Assembly (NCBI RefSeq): GCF_030064895.1 | Contig: NZ_JASJEB010000002.1 | Span: 39,895 to 103,894 of the forward strand | Source: Crocosphaera sp. | GTDB taxonomy: Bacteria; Cyanobacteriota; Cyanobacteriia; Cyanobacteriales; Microcystaceae | DNA: 64,000 bases | Reading direction: 5' to 3' | Shown: positions 16,414 through 27,253 of the stretch, in pieces | Numbering within the stretch: the first letter of the stretch is position 1 | Layout of the letters: every line of letters begins with the position of its first letter | Made by a program: the position numbers and the translations under genes | The notes under the pieces: model-generated | Seen by the model: the letters and a program-made list of their open reading frames with translations, nothing else | Databases searched by the model: none | What the model was told of the DNA's origin: nothing

Positions 16414-16902
16414 TTAATTCATAAACTGGATTTCTAATTGAGGATTATCGGGTTCAATAAACCCACAATCTGTTAACATACATTGTAATGCTTCATCAAA
16501 ATTGATAAATCTATCAGTGGGTTGAGCATATTTATCTTCTTCTCCATTCCCATAGATTTGATATCTTTCTGTTGCTGTATGAATATGAAAGTCATAAAAG
16601 GTTTCTTGTTCTATAGGGTTGGTATGTTGTTGAGATTTTCCGTCATAACGTTTTAATCTAAATAATTTAGTTGAACTTGGAGGATAAACTCCAAAGATAA
16701 TGGCAAAATCTAGATGATTATGGCAACTTTGACGTAAAATGACTCTAAATTTGTTATTATTTGTACCCATAATTTTAAATCCTCCTTCTTGGGATGATCC
16801 TCTTTGATTAGGATTAAATTTAATTTTCAACCTCCAATCTAAAGATAATTGTTTCGGTTCATTGATTAAGTCATCAATTTCACTATCTGAATATTTAACC
16901 AC
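16414..16902 (-). CDS. DUF6978-like hypothetical protein, partner of DUF1828-like gene
   Basis: 162 aa. Conserved-looking core: FRLKRYDGKSQQHTNPIE, TFYDFHIHTATERYQIYG and YAQPTDRFINFDEALQCMLTD. The start is GTG at 16902. It is the first gene of a two-gene unit with the DUF1828-like gene nine bases downstream, a close pairing typical of toxin-antitoxin or nuclease/regulator modules. No enzymatic motif is evident apart from the DFHIH segment. The assignment to DUF6978 is tentative. Confidence 0.65.
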   Translation of the reverse strand: MVKYSDSEIDDLINEPKQLSLDWRLKIKFNPNQRGSSQEGGFKIMGTNNNKFRVILRQSCHNHLDFAIIFGVYPPSSTKLFRLKRYDGKSQQHTNPIEQETFYDFHIHTATERYQIYGNGEEDKYAQPTDRFINFDEALQCMLTDCGFIEPDNPQLEIQFMN

Positions 16903-16984
16903 CTGTATATTGTTTTAAATATAATGTACAAGATTTAATTAAAGTGAGCATTACTTACTTATCAATCTTAATAAACGAATAAAT

Positions 16985-17008
16985 AGGGGTCAACGGCCGT
17001 TGACCCCT
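16985..17008 (-). terminator. 24-bp perfect palindrome downstream of metH
   Basis: AGGGGTCAACGGCCGTTGACCCCT lies 20 bases past the metH stop. The hairpin is strong and GC-rich, but no T-run follows in the metH direction. Confidence 0.6.
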
Positions 17009-17028
17009 ACTAGAATTTTATAGAGATA

Positions 17029-20000
17029 CTAGGCACTAAAATACTTAGCCACAGGATGATAAGTAATAATAGCGGTGGTAGACTGTTCAGGATAGATTTG
17101 CTCACTCTCATCCATATACATATTAATGCGATCGCATCCCATTATCTCTAATTGTTTATATTGGTCTTTGATATTGGGACAAGCAGGGTATCCGAAGCTA
17201 TAACGGGAACCCTGATAGTGTTGTTTGAGCATTTCTCGGATATTATCGGGTTCTTTGTCGGAAAATCCAAGTTCTCGGCGAATTTTGGTGTGTGTCCATT
17301 CTGCTAATGCTTCGGCGGTTTGGACGGCCATACCATGATAGTAGAGATAATTGGTGTAATCATTAGCAGCAAAGAGTTTTTGTGCGTATTCTGTGGCAAT
17401 TTCTCCCACTGTTACTGCTTGCATCGGAAATACATCTGTTTTTCCTGACTCTTTGGGAACAAAGAAGTCTGCGATACAAAGACGACGGCCAGACTTTTGA
17501 CGAGGAAAGTCAAGTTTCCAGATAGGTTCTAAATCTTCTGGGATATTATTGTTAGCATTTTGAACAATTTCTGGATCATAAATCAGTAAACTATTTTCTT
17601 GAGACTGACAGGGGAAGTAACCGTAAATAACTGTAGGATGTAACAGATTTTCGCTGGTTACTTTCTGTTTCCATTCGTCTAAAATAGGATAAACTTTTTC
17701 AGCTAAAAATTCCTCATATTCTTCCCGTGATTGGTTTTTAGGTTTACGGAATTGCCATTGACCTGCAATCAATGCTTGTAAATCCAAGTACCAAAAGATT
17801 TCATTTAAGTCAAATTCTTCTGGTTTGAGGATTTTAGTTCCCCAGAATGGTGGAGTAGCAGGTTCTATAATTTCTACAGCTTCTGAACGCTTTGTATCAA
17901 TCACTGTAGGTATTTCTGGATCTGCATCTTGACCATTTTTCTCAGCAACTTTTTCAGCAGATTTTTCGCCCCTTTCTTCTTGAAATAGACTATTTTCGCC
18001 GTTATAATCTCCTGAGAAACCTTGTAAATTATCCCAATTTGCTGCTGCTTTTGCTGGCATTAATTTGTCCATAAAATGTAAGTCTGAGAAAGCATCTTTC
18101 CCATAGACAACTTTACCTTTATAGGTATTTTGACAGTCTTCATAGACAAATTTTGGAGTTAATGCTGCGCCACCCAAGATAACAGGAATATCAATACCAC
18201 GCTCATTGAATACCTCTAAGTTATCCTTCATAAATGCAGTAGATTTCACTAATAAACCACTCATAGCAATGCAGTCTGGTTGATGTTCTTCATAAGCTTG
18301 GATAATGTTTTCCACTGGTTGTTTAATTCCTAAATTAATGACTTTATAGCCATTATTAGAGAGAATGATATCAACCAAATTTTTACCGATATCATGGACA
18401 TCTCCTTTAACCGTTGCAATGACAAATTTTCCTTTTCCACTATCATTACTGTCTCCTTCTTCTTTATCCATTAAAGGTTCTAAATAAGCAACAGCAGCTT
18501 TCATAGTTTGTGCAGATTGCAATACAAAAGGTAACTGCATTTGTCCCGAACCAAATAATTCCCCTACTGTTTTCATTCCATCTAATAAAAAGACGTTAAT
18601 GATGTCCAAAGGAGGATATTGTTTCAAAGCTACTCCCAGTGCATCTTCTAACCCTAACCTTTCCCCATCAATAATATGCTGTTTCAAACGTTCTTCTATG
18701 GGTAAATTAGCAGTTTGAGAAGCATCTTTTTTAGTTGTTTTACCTGCAAACAATTCTGTTAACTTAGTCAGAGGATCATAAGTACAGATATCACCATCAA
18801 ACTCTCGTAAATCGTAAATTAAATCACGACATACTTTTTGATGTTCATCTTCAATTTTGGCCAAGGGTAAAATCTTACTTGCGCTAACAATGGCACCGTC
18901 TAAACCAACCTGCATACACTCGTATAAAAAGAGAGAGTTTAAAACTTGTCTGGCCGCAGGATTTAAACCGAAAGAAATATTAGAAATACCTAATAGAATG
19001 TGACATCCTGGTAATTCCTCTCGAATGCGTCTTATAGAGTCAACAGTAGCTTTTCCGTTCTCTCTGTCCTCTTCTATTCCGGTTGAAATAGGTAAAGCTA
19101 AGGGGTCAAAGAAAATTTCATGAGCAGCTATCCCATATTCTATAGCTGCATCATAAGCACGTTTAGCAATCTCAAACTTCTTATCTGCAGTGCGTCCCAT
19201 TCCATCTTCATCTATGGTTCCAACCACCACACCAGCACCATATTTTTTGGCTAATTCTAATACCTTAAGAAAGCGTTCTTCTCCATCTTCGTAGTTAGTA
19301 GAATTGAGAATACATTTACCACCAGCAACCTTTAAACCTGACTCCATTTTCTGCCATTCTGTGGAATCTAACATCAAAGGAAGAGTAACATTATTTACCA
19401 AACGAGAAGCTAACTGGTGCATATCTCGCACCCCATCTCGTCCCACATAATCCACGTTAACATCTAAAACGTGCGCCCCTTCTTTGACCTGAGTTTTTGC
19501 CAAAGAAACTAAACTATCCCAGTCTTCAGCATTTAATAATGTCCGACATTTCTTAGAACCACTGGCGTTTAATCGTTCCCCAATAATCAAGAAAGAATTA
19601 TCTTGAATGTAGGGTTGAGTACCATAAATTGAAGCAGCCGAAGGTTCATACTCAGGATGACGTTCTTTCGGTGTTAATTCTTGAGAAAGTTCCGATAGAG
19701 ACTTAATATGATCGGGACGAGTTCCACAACATCCTCCAATAATTTGTACTCCTAAATCTTCGATAAAGTGCATCAAAGCCATCTTTAACTCTATAGGAGT
19801 CAACCGATAATGTGCTTGTCCCCCAACATTCTCAGGTAACCCAGCATTAGGAATACAAGAAACAATAAAAGGAGAATGTTCAGACAAATATTTAATATGT
19901 TCTTTCATCTGTTCAGGACCCGTTGCACAGTTGAGTCCTAAAATATCAATTTTATAGGGTTCTAAAATAGCTAACGCTGCACTAATTTCTGTTCCCACTA

Positions 20001-20610
20001 ACATCGTTCCCATAGTTTCCATCGTGATAGAAACCATTATTGGTAAACGTTTTCCCTTCTTCTCAAAAACCTCTTCGACTGCATTCAAAGCTGATTTGAT
20101 TTGCAGTACATCCTGACAAGTTTCAATAATGAATAAATCTGCACCTCCATCGTATAACCCCTCTGCTTGCTCAGTGTAAGCGTCTCTGAGGGTATCAAAG
20201 TCAATATGTCCTAACGTGGGTAACTTAGTCCCTGGACCCATAGAACCGGCTACAAAACGGGGTTTTTCTGAGGTAGAGTATTCAGTGGCCATTTTTTTAG
20301 CGATTTCTGTCGCTCTTTTATTCAAATAGTAAGCTTGATCTGCTAAATCATACTCTGCAAGGACAATAGAAGTTCCCCCAAAGGTGTCCGTTTCGATAAC
20401 ATCTGCACCAGCTTCCAAAAACCCTCGGTGTACTTGTTCCACTGCTGAGGGTTTGGTATGCACTAAATATTCATTGCAACCTTCGTATTCGGGTCCTCCG
20501 AAGTCTTCTGCGGTCAAGTTTTGACTTTGTAAGGAGGTTCCTGTGGCACCGTCAAAGACGAGTACAGGACGTTTGGGACTTTTGAGATGATTAAGGAAGG
20601 TACTATTCAT
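17029..20610 (-). CDS. metH: Cobalamin-dependent methionine synthase MetH
   Basis: 1193 aa, full length. Domains in order: homocysteine-binding barrel ([32 protein letters not shown] and the zinc-binding [11 protein letters not shown]); pterin-binding barrel ([35 protein letters not shown]); B12-binding module with the lower-ligand motif [10 protein letters not shown]; and the C-terminal activation domain ([19 protein letters not shown]) that binds AdoMet for reactivation. It transfers methyl from 5-methyl-THF to homocysteine in the cytoplasm. It is monocistronic, with a palindrome after the stop. I could not recognise a cobalamin riboswitch in the upstream region. Confidence 0.97.
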   Translation of the reverse strand: MNSTFLNHLKSPKRPVLVFDGATGTSLQSQNLTAEDFGGPEYEGCNEYLVHTKPSAVEQVHRGFLEAGADVIETDTFGGTSIVLAEYDLADQAYYLNKRATEIAKKMATEYSTSEKPRFVAGSMGPGTKLPTLGHIDFDTLRDAYTEQAEGLYDGGADLFIIETCQDVLQIKSALNAVEEVFEKKGKRLPIMVSITMETMGTMLVGTEISAALAILEPYKIDILGLNCATGPEQMKEHIKYLSEHSPFIVSCIPNAGLPENVGGQAHYRLTPIELKMALMHFIEDLGVQIIGGCCGTRPDHIKSLSELSQELTPKERHPEYEPSAASIYGTQPYIQDNSFLIIGERLNASGSKKCRTLLNAEDWDSLVSLAKTQVKEGAHVLDVNVDYVGRDGVRDMHQLASRLVNNVTLPLMLDSTEWQKMESGLKVAGGKCILNSTNYEDGEERFLKVLELAKKYGAGVVVGTIDEDGMGRTADKKFEIAKRAYDAAIEYGIAAHEIFFDPLALPISTGIEEDRENGKATVDSIRRIREELPGCHILLGISNISFGLNPAARQVLNSLFLYECMQVGLDGAIVSASKILPLAKIEDEHQKVCRDLIYDLREFDGDICTYDPLTKLTELFAGKTTKKDASQTANLPIEERLKQHIIDGERLGLEDALGVALKQYPPLDIINVFLLDGMKTVGELFGSGQMQLPFVLQSAQTMKAAVAYLEPLMDKEEGDSNDSGKGKFVIATVKGDVHDIGKNLVDIILSNNGYKVINLGIKQPVENIIQAYEEHQPDCIAMSGLLVKSTAFMKDNLEVFNERGIDIPVILGGAALTPKFVYEDCQNTYKGKVVYGKDAFSDLHFMDKLMPAKAAANWDNLQGFSGDYNGENSLFQEERGEKSAEKVAEKNGQDADPEIPTVIDTKRSEAVEIIEPATPPFWGTKILKPEEFDLNEIFWYLDLQALIAGQWQFRKPKNQSREEYEEFLAEKVYPILDEWKQKVTSENLLHPTVIYGYFPCQSQENSLLIYDPEIVQNANNNIPEDLEPIWKLDFPRQKSGRRLCIADFFVPKESGKTDVFPMQAVTVGEIATEYAQKLFAANDYTNYLYYHGMAVQTAEALAEWTHTKIRRELGFSDKEPDNIREMLKQHYQGSRYSFGYPACPNIKDQYKQLEIMGCDRINMYMDESEQIYPEQSTTAIITYHPVAKYFSA

Positions 20611-21140
20611 AGATATGATAACGTCGCAGAGTTTAGTATTAAGATTTATTATAAAAAATATCTCAACTTAAGGAAAGTCTTGAGCAACGCTTCATCCGTA
20701 ATTTGTCTATATAATCAAAATCTTTATCATGACTTACCGCCCCCTTTCGGGCAAAGTAAAAAGTAAAAATTTAGCCCGAAGTAGAGGTTTAAAGTCTCTT
20801 TATTTATGAATAAGAAAAACAAGAAAATAATGATTGTTTGGTGCGGATAATCTCGCCGTCGCACGGCGATTTCTAAAAGATAAGATGGGTTTGACAACAG
20901 GATTTAGTATTACTGACAGAAGAGGTAAACTTTTTACTTTTGAATGCTAATTTTTGACTTGTGAACAACGTGATTTAGGAGTTCGGAGTTCGGAATTATA
21001 AATTTTTTAAAGCATAATTGACGATAAAGAAGAGTTTTAAAACTTTCAGCTATCAATTTTAAACCCAAGTAATTAATTATCAATTATCCATGGATAAAGA
21101 ATCTGGAAACCCTAACTATATTGCTTGCAATTAGTTGGGC
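20611..21140. other. Long non-coding stretch upstream of metH
   Basis: About 530 bases with no convincing gene. TTCGGGC (20746-20752) pairs with GCCCGAA (20774-20780) around a 21-base loop, and CGCCGTCGCACGGCG near 20850 is another small stem. The metH leader and promoter must lie in the first part. Cobalamin- and SAM-riboswitch signatures were looked for by eye and not found. Confidence 0.5.
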
Positions 21141-21254
21141 TAGGGTCTGTCTGCAAACTATTAGAATATTAAAAATAAACTAAATTCGCCCCTGCTTCCT
21201 CTGCTTCCTCTGCCTCCCTCAACTAAGATTTTTGAACTTTGTAGACACGCCCTA
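21141..21254. repeat. MITE family B, complete copy
   Basis: The element runs from GGGTCTGTCTGCAAACT to ACTTTGTAGACACGCCC, terminal inverted repeats matching at most positions, and is flanked by TA on both sides. TA target duplication fits IS630- or IS427-type transposition. Its first 41 bases recur at 12946-12986. Confidence 0.75.
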
Positions 21255-21287
21255 ATATTGCCCATTCATCTCTTAGCTGAATCCTTA

Positions 21288-22880
21288 CTAATAACCTAAT
21301 GCTAAACCATCGGCACGGGGTTCGGAACCTGCGATTAAAACACCGTTATTTTTGAGTATCATTTGACCTTTGCCAAACATAGTTTCAGGGGCTAGTTTAA
21401 CATCATGACCTCGTTCTCTTAACCCATGAACAATTTCGGGGGGTGTACCCCTTTCTAAAAGTACGCTATTTCCTTCTAAAAATCGCCATCTCGGTGCATC
21501 TAAAGCAGCTTGAGGATTCATTTGATAATCAGTTAAATTAACCACCATTTGTAGATGTCCTTGGGGTTGCATGGGCGCACCCATTACCCCAAATGGGCCA
21601 AGGGGTTGATTATCTTTGGTTAAAAAGCCAGGAATAATAGTATGGAAAGGACGTTTATTAGGTGCTATTTGATTGGGATGATCTTTTTCTAAGGTAAAAG
21701 CTGAGCCTCTATTATGTAAGGATATTCCTGTTTCTGGAACTAAAATTCCGCTACCAAAAGTATCATAATTAGATTGGATAAAGGACACCATTAAGTCTGA
21801 ATCTGCGGTACATAAATAAACTGTTCCTCCTTGTGGGATTCCAGGGTTAGCTAAAGGAATAGCTTGCTTATTAATCAATTTTTGACGTTGTTTTGCATAA
21901 TTTTTGTTGAGTAAATTTTTGTTAGATACTTTCATTAAATCAGGATCACTAACATAATTATAAACATCAGCAAAAGCTAATTTCATGGCTTCAATTTGAT
22001 AATGAAAGCTATCTATAGAATCTCGTTTATATTGTTCTATGTTTAAATGTTCTAAAATATTTAAAGCCATTAAAGCTGCAATTCCTTGGCTATTGGGAGG
22101 CATTTCCCATACATCTAATTCCTTATATTTTGTAGCAATGGGAGCAACCCATAAAGGACTATGATTAGCTAAATCATCAGAAGTTAAATAACCTCCTGTA
22201 TCAGCAGAAAAATTGTTTATTTTTTCAGCTATTTTTCCCTTATAAAAACTTTCTCCTCCTGTCCTAGAAATCTCTTCTAATGTTTCAGCATGAAGAACAC
22301 TTCCCCAAATTTCTCCAGCTTTAGGTGCGCGGTCTTTGGGAAAGAAAACTTCTTGAAAATATTGATATTCTGTTCTTTTTTTCGTAAGATAAACCACCTC
22401 TTTACGTCGCCATATTTCTGCCGTTACGGGAGAAACAGGAAAACCATTTTTAGCATAACGAATGGCAGGAATAAATAACTGTTCAAAAGGCAATTTTCCC
22501 CAGCGTTGCCAAACCTCATACCAGACAGAAACTGCCCCAGGAACCGTTACAGTTAACCAGCCTAACTCCGGCATTTTTTCTAAACTAGAATAAGCCTGTA
22601 ATGATAAATTTTTCGGACTTTTTCCTGACCCATTAATCCCCTGTAATTTTCCATCCCAAATCAAAGCAAAAGCATCACCACCGATACCATTAGAAGTTGG
22701 TTCAACCACCGTTAAAGTAATAGCAGTAGCAATAGCTGCATCCACTGCATTTCCTCCTGCTTGAAACATTTCTATTCCTGCTAAAGTTGCCAACGGTTGA
22801 CTGGTCGCAACTGAACAATTTTTAGCTACAATAACCCGACGTTGAGAAGCATAAGGATAAGCATTAAGATTAAACTTCAT
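21288..22880 (-). CDS. ggt: Gamma-glutamyltransferase family protein
   Basis: 530 aa, the usual precursor length. Hallmarks: VATSQPLATLAGIEMFQAGGNAVDA split over residues 24-48, EPTSNGIGGDAFALIW, NSQGIAALMALNIL, then GGTVYLCTADSD, where the Thr is the expected N-terminal nucleophile after autocleavage into two chains. FHTIIPGF and GVMGAPMQPQGHLQ follow in the small subunit. No signal peptide is seen, so a cytoplasmic role in glutathione or gamma-glutamyl peptide turnover is likely. It could instead be a cephalosporin-acylase-like member of the same family. Confidence 0.9.
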   Translation of the reverse strand: MKFNLNAYPYASQRRVIVAKNCSVATSQPLATLAGIEMFQAGGNAVDAAIATAITLTVVEPTSNGIGGDAFALIWDGKLQGINGSGKSPKNLSLQAYSSLEKMPELGWLTVTVPGAVSVWYEVWQRWGKLPFEQLFIPAIRYAKNGFPVSPVTAEIWRRKEVVYLTKKRTEYQYFQEVFFPKDRAPKAGEIWGSVLHAETLEEISRTGGESFYKGKIAEKINNFSADTGGYLTSDDLANHSPLWVAPIATKYKELDVWEMPPNSQGIAALMALNILEHLNIEQYKRDSIDSFHYQIEAMKLAFADVYNYVSDPDLMKVSNKNLLNKNYAKQRQKLINKQAIPLANPGIPQGGTVYLCTADSDLMVSFIQSNYDTFGSGILVPETGISLHNRGSAFTLEKDHPNQIAPNKRPFHTIIPGFLTKDNQPLGPFGVMGAPMQPQGHLQMVVNLTDYQMNPQAALDAPRWRFLEGNSVLLERGTPPEIVHGLRERGHDVKLAPETMFGKGQMILKNNGVLIAGSEPRADGLALGY

Positions 22881-23014
22881 AATAATTAATAATAGATAAT
22901 GGATAATTGTTATACTTCCTTAAAAATAATCTAAAAAAACTCTAATAATTTATCCTTCTTCTTAAACTCCTAGCATAAAATTGACGGCAAATGAAAGAAA
23001 AATCATAACAATTG

Positions 23015-24196
23015 ATGGAAACCACCCTAAAAATTAATCCTATCCCGAACACCCCCAAAGATGAAAAATTTATGGATATATTATCCCCTAATGGGGCGAA
23101 TATTATCCTCGGTGAACAAACCGCCGAAAGTTTAGTTATGCCCCTAGAACCCTCTCCTACCACTATGTTTGGTCCCAGAGGGGCCTGTTTAGTTGCCGAA
23201 GATGGTCCATTATGGGTCTGTGATACAGGACATCATCGCTTATTAGGGTGGAAACATCGTCCCGAAACCGACGGTCAACCGGCAGACTGGGTTATCGGTC
23301 AACCAGACTTTTACCACGAAGGACAAAACGCCAAAGGAACCCCCCAAGCTAACACCGTCAGTGTTCCCACAGGTATCTGCGTTTGTGGGGAAGGTTTAGC
23401 AGTAGCTGATGCTTGGAACCATCGGGTATTAATCTGGAAAAAATTGCCTGAAAATAATAATATTCCTGCGGATATCGTCTTAGGACAAGCAGACTTTCAT
23501 CATAACCAGCTTAACCGAGGACAAATAGACACCGCAGCCGATAGAATGCACTGGCCCTATGGAGTAATGTATTATCAAGGACGGTTATTTGTGGCCGATA
23601 CTGGCAACCGTCGGGTTTTGGTATGGAACGAACTGCCCACCCATAACGGACAACCAGCAGACTATGTTCTCGGACAAATAGAGATAAACCGACGGGACGA
23701 AAATGGGGGAGATAGTCCCACCGCGAGTAGTATGCGTTGGCCCCATGCGTTGGCTATTTGGCAGGATAACTTAGTTTTGGCCGATGCTGGTAATAACCGT
23801 CTCATGATTTGGGAAGGAATACCTACAGAAAACAATACCCCCTGTGGTATGGTTTTGGGACAAAGCAACTTTGAAGGGGCAGAGTTGAACCAGGGAGGCT
23901 ATTTTCCCACCCCTAGCAGCCTCAGTATGCCCTATGGAGTAGCGGTTATGGGTCAATGGTTAATAGCTGCTGACACCGCTAATTCTCGCCTGGTAGGATG
24001 GACTGATGAGTTGATGATGGGGAAAGTAGCGCAAGGTTTAACGGGACAATCTCATTTTCGTAGCAAGAGTGAAAACCGTTCCTATGGCGGCCCCACTCGT
24101 CAAAGTTTAAGCTGGCCCTATGGTATTACCGTTTGTGGTGAAACGGCAGTTATTGCTGACTCTGGTAACAACCGTGTTTTATTATGGGGTTTTTAA
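23015..24196 (+). CDS. NHL-repeat beta-propeller protein
   Basis: 393 aa from the ATG at 23015, rather than the TTG three bases earlier. It contains about six repeats of the form ADxGNxRVLxW: VCDTGHHRLLGWKH, VADAWNHRVLIWKK, VADTGNRRVLVWNE, LADAGNNRLMIWEG, AADTANSRLVGW and IADSGNNRVLLWGF, each preceded by a loop with GQxDF. This predicts a single beta-propeller, used for protein or ligand binding. No signal peptide or membrane segment is visible. It is divergently arranged from the ggt-like gene, with a short shared promoter region of about 130 bases. The function is unknown. Confidence 0.85.
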   Translation: METTLKINPIPNTPKDEKFMDILSPNGANIILGEQTAESLVMPLEPSPTTMFGPRGACLVAEDGPLWVCDTGHHRLLGWKHRPETDGQPADWVIGQPDFYHEGQNAKGTPQANTVSVPTGICVCGEGLAVADAWNHRVLIWKKLPENNNIPADIVLGQADFHHNQLNRGQIDTAADRMHWPYGVMYYQGRLFVADTGNRRVLVWNELPTHNGQPADYVLGQIEINRRDENGGDSPTASSMRWPHALAIWQDNLVLADAGNNRLMIWEGIPTENNTPCGMVLGQSNFEGAELNQGGYFPTPSSLSMPYGVAVMGQWLIAADTANSRLVGWTDELMMGKVAQGLTGQSHFRSKSENRSYGGPTRQSLSWPYGITVCGETAVIADSGNNRVLLWGF

Positions 24197-24218
24197 ATCC
24201 TCAAAAAATATCAGCATT

Positions 24219-24458
24219 TTAGTCCGAACAAAGTAATGGTAGATTATTGTCAATACAGAAAGAAGTAATAATTACATCAGCCCTTTTTCTAATGGTTATT
24301 ACTTGTTTGCGTAATTGACGATATTTTTCTGCGCTTTTGATAGGCATATTTTCACCCAATAAATCCAAAATTGTCAATGAAGTGAGCAAATTTTTAGCTA
24401 TGCTGTAATCTAAATCATTCCTAAAATCTTGTAGAATTTCTGTGAGAATAATAGACAT
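24219..24458 (-). pseudogene. vapC: VapC-type PIN toxin remnant
   Basis: 79 codons matching the middle of cyanobacterial VapC proteins: LTEILQDFRND, KSAEKYRQLRKQ and RKRADVIITSFCIDNNLPLL. Both ends are gone: the N-terminal strand with the first catalytic aspartate is missing, and the frame stops at LLCSD just before the last conserved aspartates. No antitoxin gene is adjacent. It is a decayed type II toxin rather than a working one. Confidence 0.75.
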
Positions 24459-24594
24459 CTCCAGAATATAAACTAAGAGCCTAAAACTTTATTATAACTG
24501 AGTTTCAGCAAAAATAATTCTAATTTAAAAACCTTATCTCTTTTTCTGAAATTGTATTAGGATATATTGTGGACGAAAAATAATGATTTCAGGG

Positions 24595-24634
24595 CTTTGC
24601 GGTGCGGCAGCACTCGCTCCGCGAGACCGCAAAG
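24595..24634. repeat. GC-rich stem-loop (REP-like) in intergenic gap
   Basis: CTTTGCGG (24595-24602) pairs with CCGCAAAG (24627-24634) around a GC-rich loop, in otherwise AT-rich DNA. The surrounding gap of about 370 bases holds no other convincing feature, apart from the promoter region of the following gene. Confidence 0.55.
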
Positions 24635-24832
24635 CGAATATTACCCAAAAAGGTTTACTTTTTAGTGAAATGAGATTTTGAAACCTTAATTTTATCGGTT
24701 TTTCTCAATTCTTGTAACCCTGTCAAGCGATTGGCATGTATGTTTAACTTAGGGTGTTGAAAATCGGCAAAAATCGCTAAGCTAAACTCATTATACACAA
24801 CTTCTTTACACTTTATATTGCTACAAGAACTC

Positions 24833-26824
24833 ATGAAACTAGAACAACTATTACCCATCGATCCCTCTCAACAAAATTTAGCTGTTGGGGAAGTCTTTTA
24901 CAATCTTGATTCAAGTTTAACTTTAACTGCTAGTGAGCCTCCCGATGCAGGAAATACTCTAGATAATGCTCAAGACTTAGGGTTATTTTCCTACAGTATC
25001 ACCAATCCCTTAACCATTCCTATTCTCACAGAATTTCAAGAAGTTGTTGGGGGTGATGATACTAATGATTATTTTCAATTTACTTTAGATAATACTGCTG
25101 GAGTCTCCGTAGGATGGAATAGTTCGGAAACTATAACTGTTGAACTGCTTGACAACAATGGCACTCTGATTAAGAGTTTCTCTGGAACTAATCCATTCAG
25201 CTTTGGCGATGCTATTATCTTTGAAAACCTCAATGCTGGCACTTATTACTTACACCTATTAACAGGAGATAGTACGGTCAGTAATTATGATCTTCAACTC
25301 TTAGTGGGGCCAAGGGATGATGTGGATAGTGTTAGTCAAACCCCCAAAGATTTAGGGGTTTTAACTGCTACTCCCGTCAGTCAAAGTGACTATGTCCATC
25401 CCCTTTATGGTGATGGTGGTCTTGGTATTCAAGATAGTGATAGTTATAGCTTTACCCTCACTGAACCGAGTGTGGTAGATTTTACCTTGACTGATGGGGT
25501 AGGAGACTTTACATCTATTTCTTTAGAGTCAGGTTTTGGCGGTTTTGAATTTTTGTCTAATGATTCATTTCAACAGACTGTTAGCTATCAACGAACTTTG
25601 GCAGCAGGAACCTACGAATTTTCGATTAATGGTAGTGGTCCTATTGATCCCATAGAGTTTACTTCTATCCCTGCCGCTTATAATTTAACTTTAACTGCTA
25701 CTGAGCCTCCGAACGAACCCCCAAATGACCTTACCCTGAGCAATAATACCATTGATGAAAACGAACCGATTAACACAGCAATCGGCACATTTACCACAAC
25801 AGACCCCGACACAGAAGACACCTTTACTTATAGCTTAGTTACAGGGGATGGAGACACTAATAACAGTTTATTTACCATTGATAGTGATGTCCTCAAAACT
25901 AATGCTGTCTTCGACTTTGAAACTGAAGATACTTATAGCATTCGTGTGCAAACTACCGATTCAGAAAACAATAGTTATTCAGAAGCTTTCACCATTAATA
26001 TTAATGATGTATTTGAGATTATTTTGTCTCCAGTAGAAACTACTGGCAACACCAGTCTGTTGAAAGATGGTCAGGGGAAACTCTATGCCAAAACAGGTAG
26101 CAACCCTGCTGTAGTTATCAAAAATGGCAATACCGAGATTACAGAAGGTATTTTCCCTAACTGGGAACTACAAAGTGTAGAAGTAGTTGAAGGAAAAAAT
26201 CAAGCTATCTGGCAACTCAATAACAGACTGCAACTGTGGACTTTAGATAACAACTGGAAACGTCAGTCATCTAGTCCTCTATTTGCCTTGAACTCATCTG
26301 AAGCTTTCACTCAAGAAACTAACTTCCAAGAAGATTTCAACAATGATGGCACTATCGGTGATCCCTCTGCTAGTTTAGTTGGTACTTTGGCTTTATCTCG
26401 TAACGTTCCAAACCAAATTACTGGTACTCCTGAAAATGATACTCTTGTCGGCACTCCCACCGACGATCTTCTCGTAGGTGGTTTAGGTAGCGATACTCTC
26501 ACGGGTGGTGCTGGCAGCGATCGCTTCCAATTCAACTTTGTCATCGAAGGTAGTGATTCCATAACCGACTTCAATGTAGGTGAGGATGAGATCGCCGTTG
26601 CTGCTGCGAGTTTCGGCGGAGGTTTAGAAACAGGAACCCTCTCAGCAGAACAGTTTGTCATCGGCACTGCCTCTGTTAATACAGAGCAACGTTTTATCTA
26701 CAACGACGAGAATGGTTCTCTGTTCTTCGACAGGGATGGTGTTGGGGCTGACTTTACTCAGGTTGCCCTCGCTAACCTCGGTTCAGGACTTGACTTGAGT
26801 GAGGCCAATATCGTAGTGATTTGA
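24833..26824 (+). CDS. Secreted RTX-type calcium-binding protein with cadherin-like and PPC-like domains
   Basis: 663 aa from the ATG at 24833. It lacks an N-terminal signal, as expected for type I secretion. In order: two pre-peptidase C-terminal-like beta domains (FQFTLDNTAGVSVGW, LNAGTYYLHLLTGD; YSFTLTEPSVVDFTL, LAAGTYEFSINGSG); a cadherin-like repeat (LSNNTIDENEPINTAIGTF, FDFETEDTYSIRVQT); a tryptophan-containing segment (WQLNNRLQLWTLDNNWKR) typical of cyanobacterial adhesins; and RTX nonapeptides GGLGSDTLTGGAGSDRF with a serralysin-type C-terminus. It is probably a cell-surface or extracellular adhesin/matrix protein. No enzymatic domain is seen. Confidence 0.82.
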   Translation: MKLEQLLPIDPSQQNLAVGEVFYNLDSSLTLTASEPPDAGNTLDNAQDLGLFSYSITNPLTIPILTEFQEVVGGDDTNDYFQFTLDNTAGVSVGWNSSETITVELLDNNGTLIKSFSGTNPFSFGDAIIFENLNAGTYYLHLLTGDSTVSNYDLQLLVGPRDDVDSVSQTPKDLGVLTATPVSQSDYVHPLYGDGGLGIQDSDSYSFTLTEPSVVDFTLTDGVGDFTSISLESGFGGFEFLSNDSFQQTVSYQRTLAAGTYEFSINGSGPIDPIEFTSIPAAYNLTLTATEPPNEPPNDLTLSNNTIDENEPINTAIGTFTTTDPDTEDTFTYSLVTGDGDTNNSLFTIDSDVLKTNAVFDFETEDTYSIRVQTTDSENNSYSEAFTININDVFEIILSPVETTGNTSLLKDGQGKLYAKTGSNPAVVIKNGNTEITEGIFPNWELQSVEVVEGKNQAIWQLNNRLQLWTLDNNWKRQSSSPLFALNSSEAFTQETNFQEDFNNDGTIGDPSASLVGTLALSRNVPNQITGTPENDTLVGTPTDDLLVGGLGSDTLTGGAGSDRFQFNFVIEGSDSITDFNVGEDEIAVAAASFGGGLETGTLSAEQFVIGTASVNTEQRFIYNDENGSLFFDRDGVGADFTQVALANLGSGLDLSEANIVVI

Positions 26825-26881
26825 ATCGTACTACCATGTTGGTGAACTACCCCAACTAATTGCAAGTAATAGATAAGATAG

Positions 26882-26926
26882 TAGGGTGGGTTAGACGGCA
26901 ATAACTTAGAAACCCACATTCCGCAC
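26882..26926. repeat. Fragment of MITE family D plus a 14-bp inverted-repeat arm
   Basis: TAGGGTGGGTTAGACGGCAA matches one arm of the element at 52453-52515. It is followed by CCCACATTCCGCAC (26913-26926), whose exact reverse complement occurs at 29145-29158 at the truncation point of the retron reverse transcriptase. The remainder of the gap 26825-27141 shows nothing recognisable. Confidence 0.55.
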
Positions 26927-27141
26927 TTCAAAGTGTAGTGTAAACAATATCTAAAAAAAGATGCTGATTTTTTATCTATATTTTCTTATTTTATTAGAGA
27001 ACTTTTGACTTTGAATACTTATTAGCATTAACAATAGTTTATTGAGAATAAAAGCTCACATAATATCAGTTGTTTATCATGATTTTTATGGAGTTTTAAA
27101 AACTGGATGTCAAAAGATATTCATCGGTTCTTATTTACCCA

Positions 27142-27253
27142 GATAATATAGCAATAGACAGGCTAGTTAGGACACATAAATTATATTTTAAGGGAACAGG
27201 GAACAGGGAACAGGGAACAGAAAAATGTCCTAATAGCTTTGGCGACTGCTATA
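27142..27253. repeat. MITE family A, copy 2 (112 bp)
   Basis: This copy appears identical to 4584-4695, including the four GGGAACA-type repeats. The IS1634-like element begins about a dozen bases to its right, so the IS landed next to it. The stop codon of the transposase frame falls inside this MITE. Confidence 0.8.

Noticed and set aside
20611..21140. Possible cobalamin riboswitch for metH
   Set aside because: Neither the B12-box sequence nor the expected long-range stems could be recognised by eye; a covariance search would settle it.
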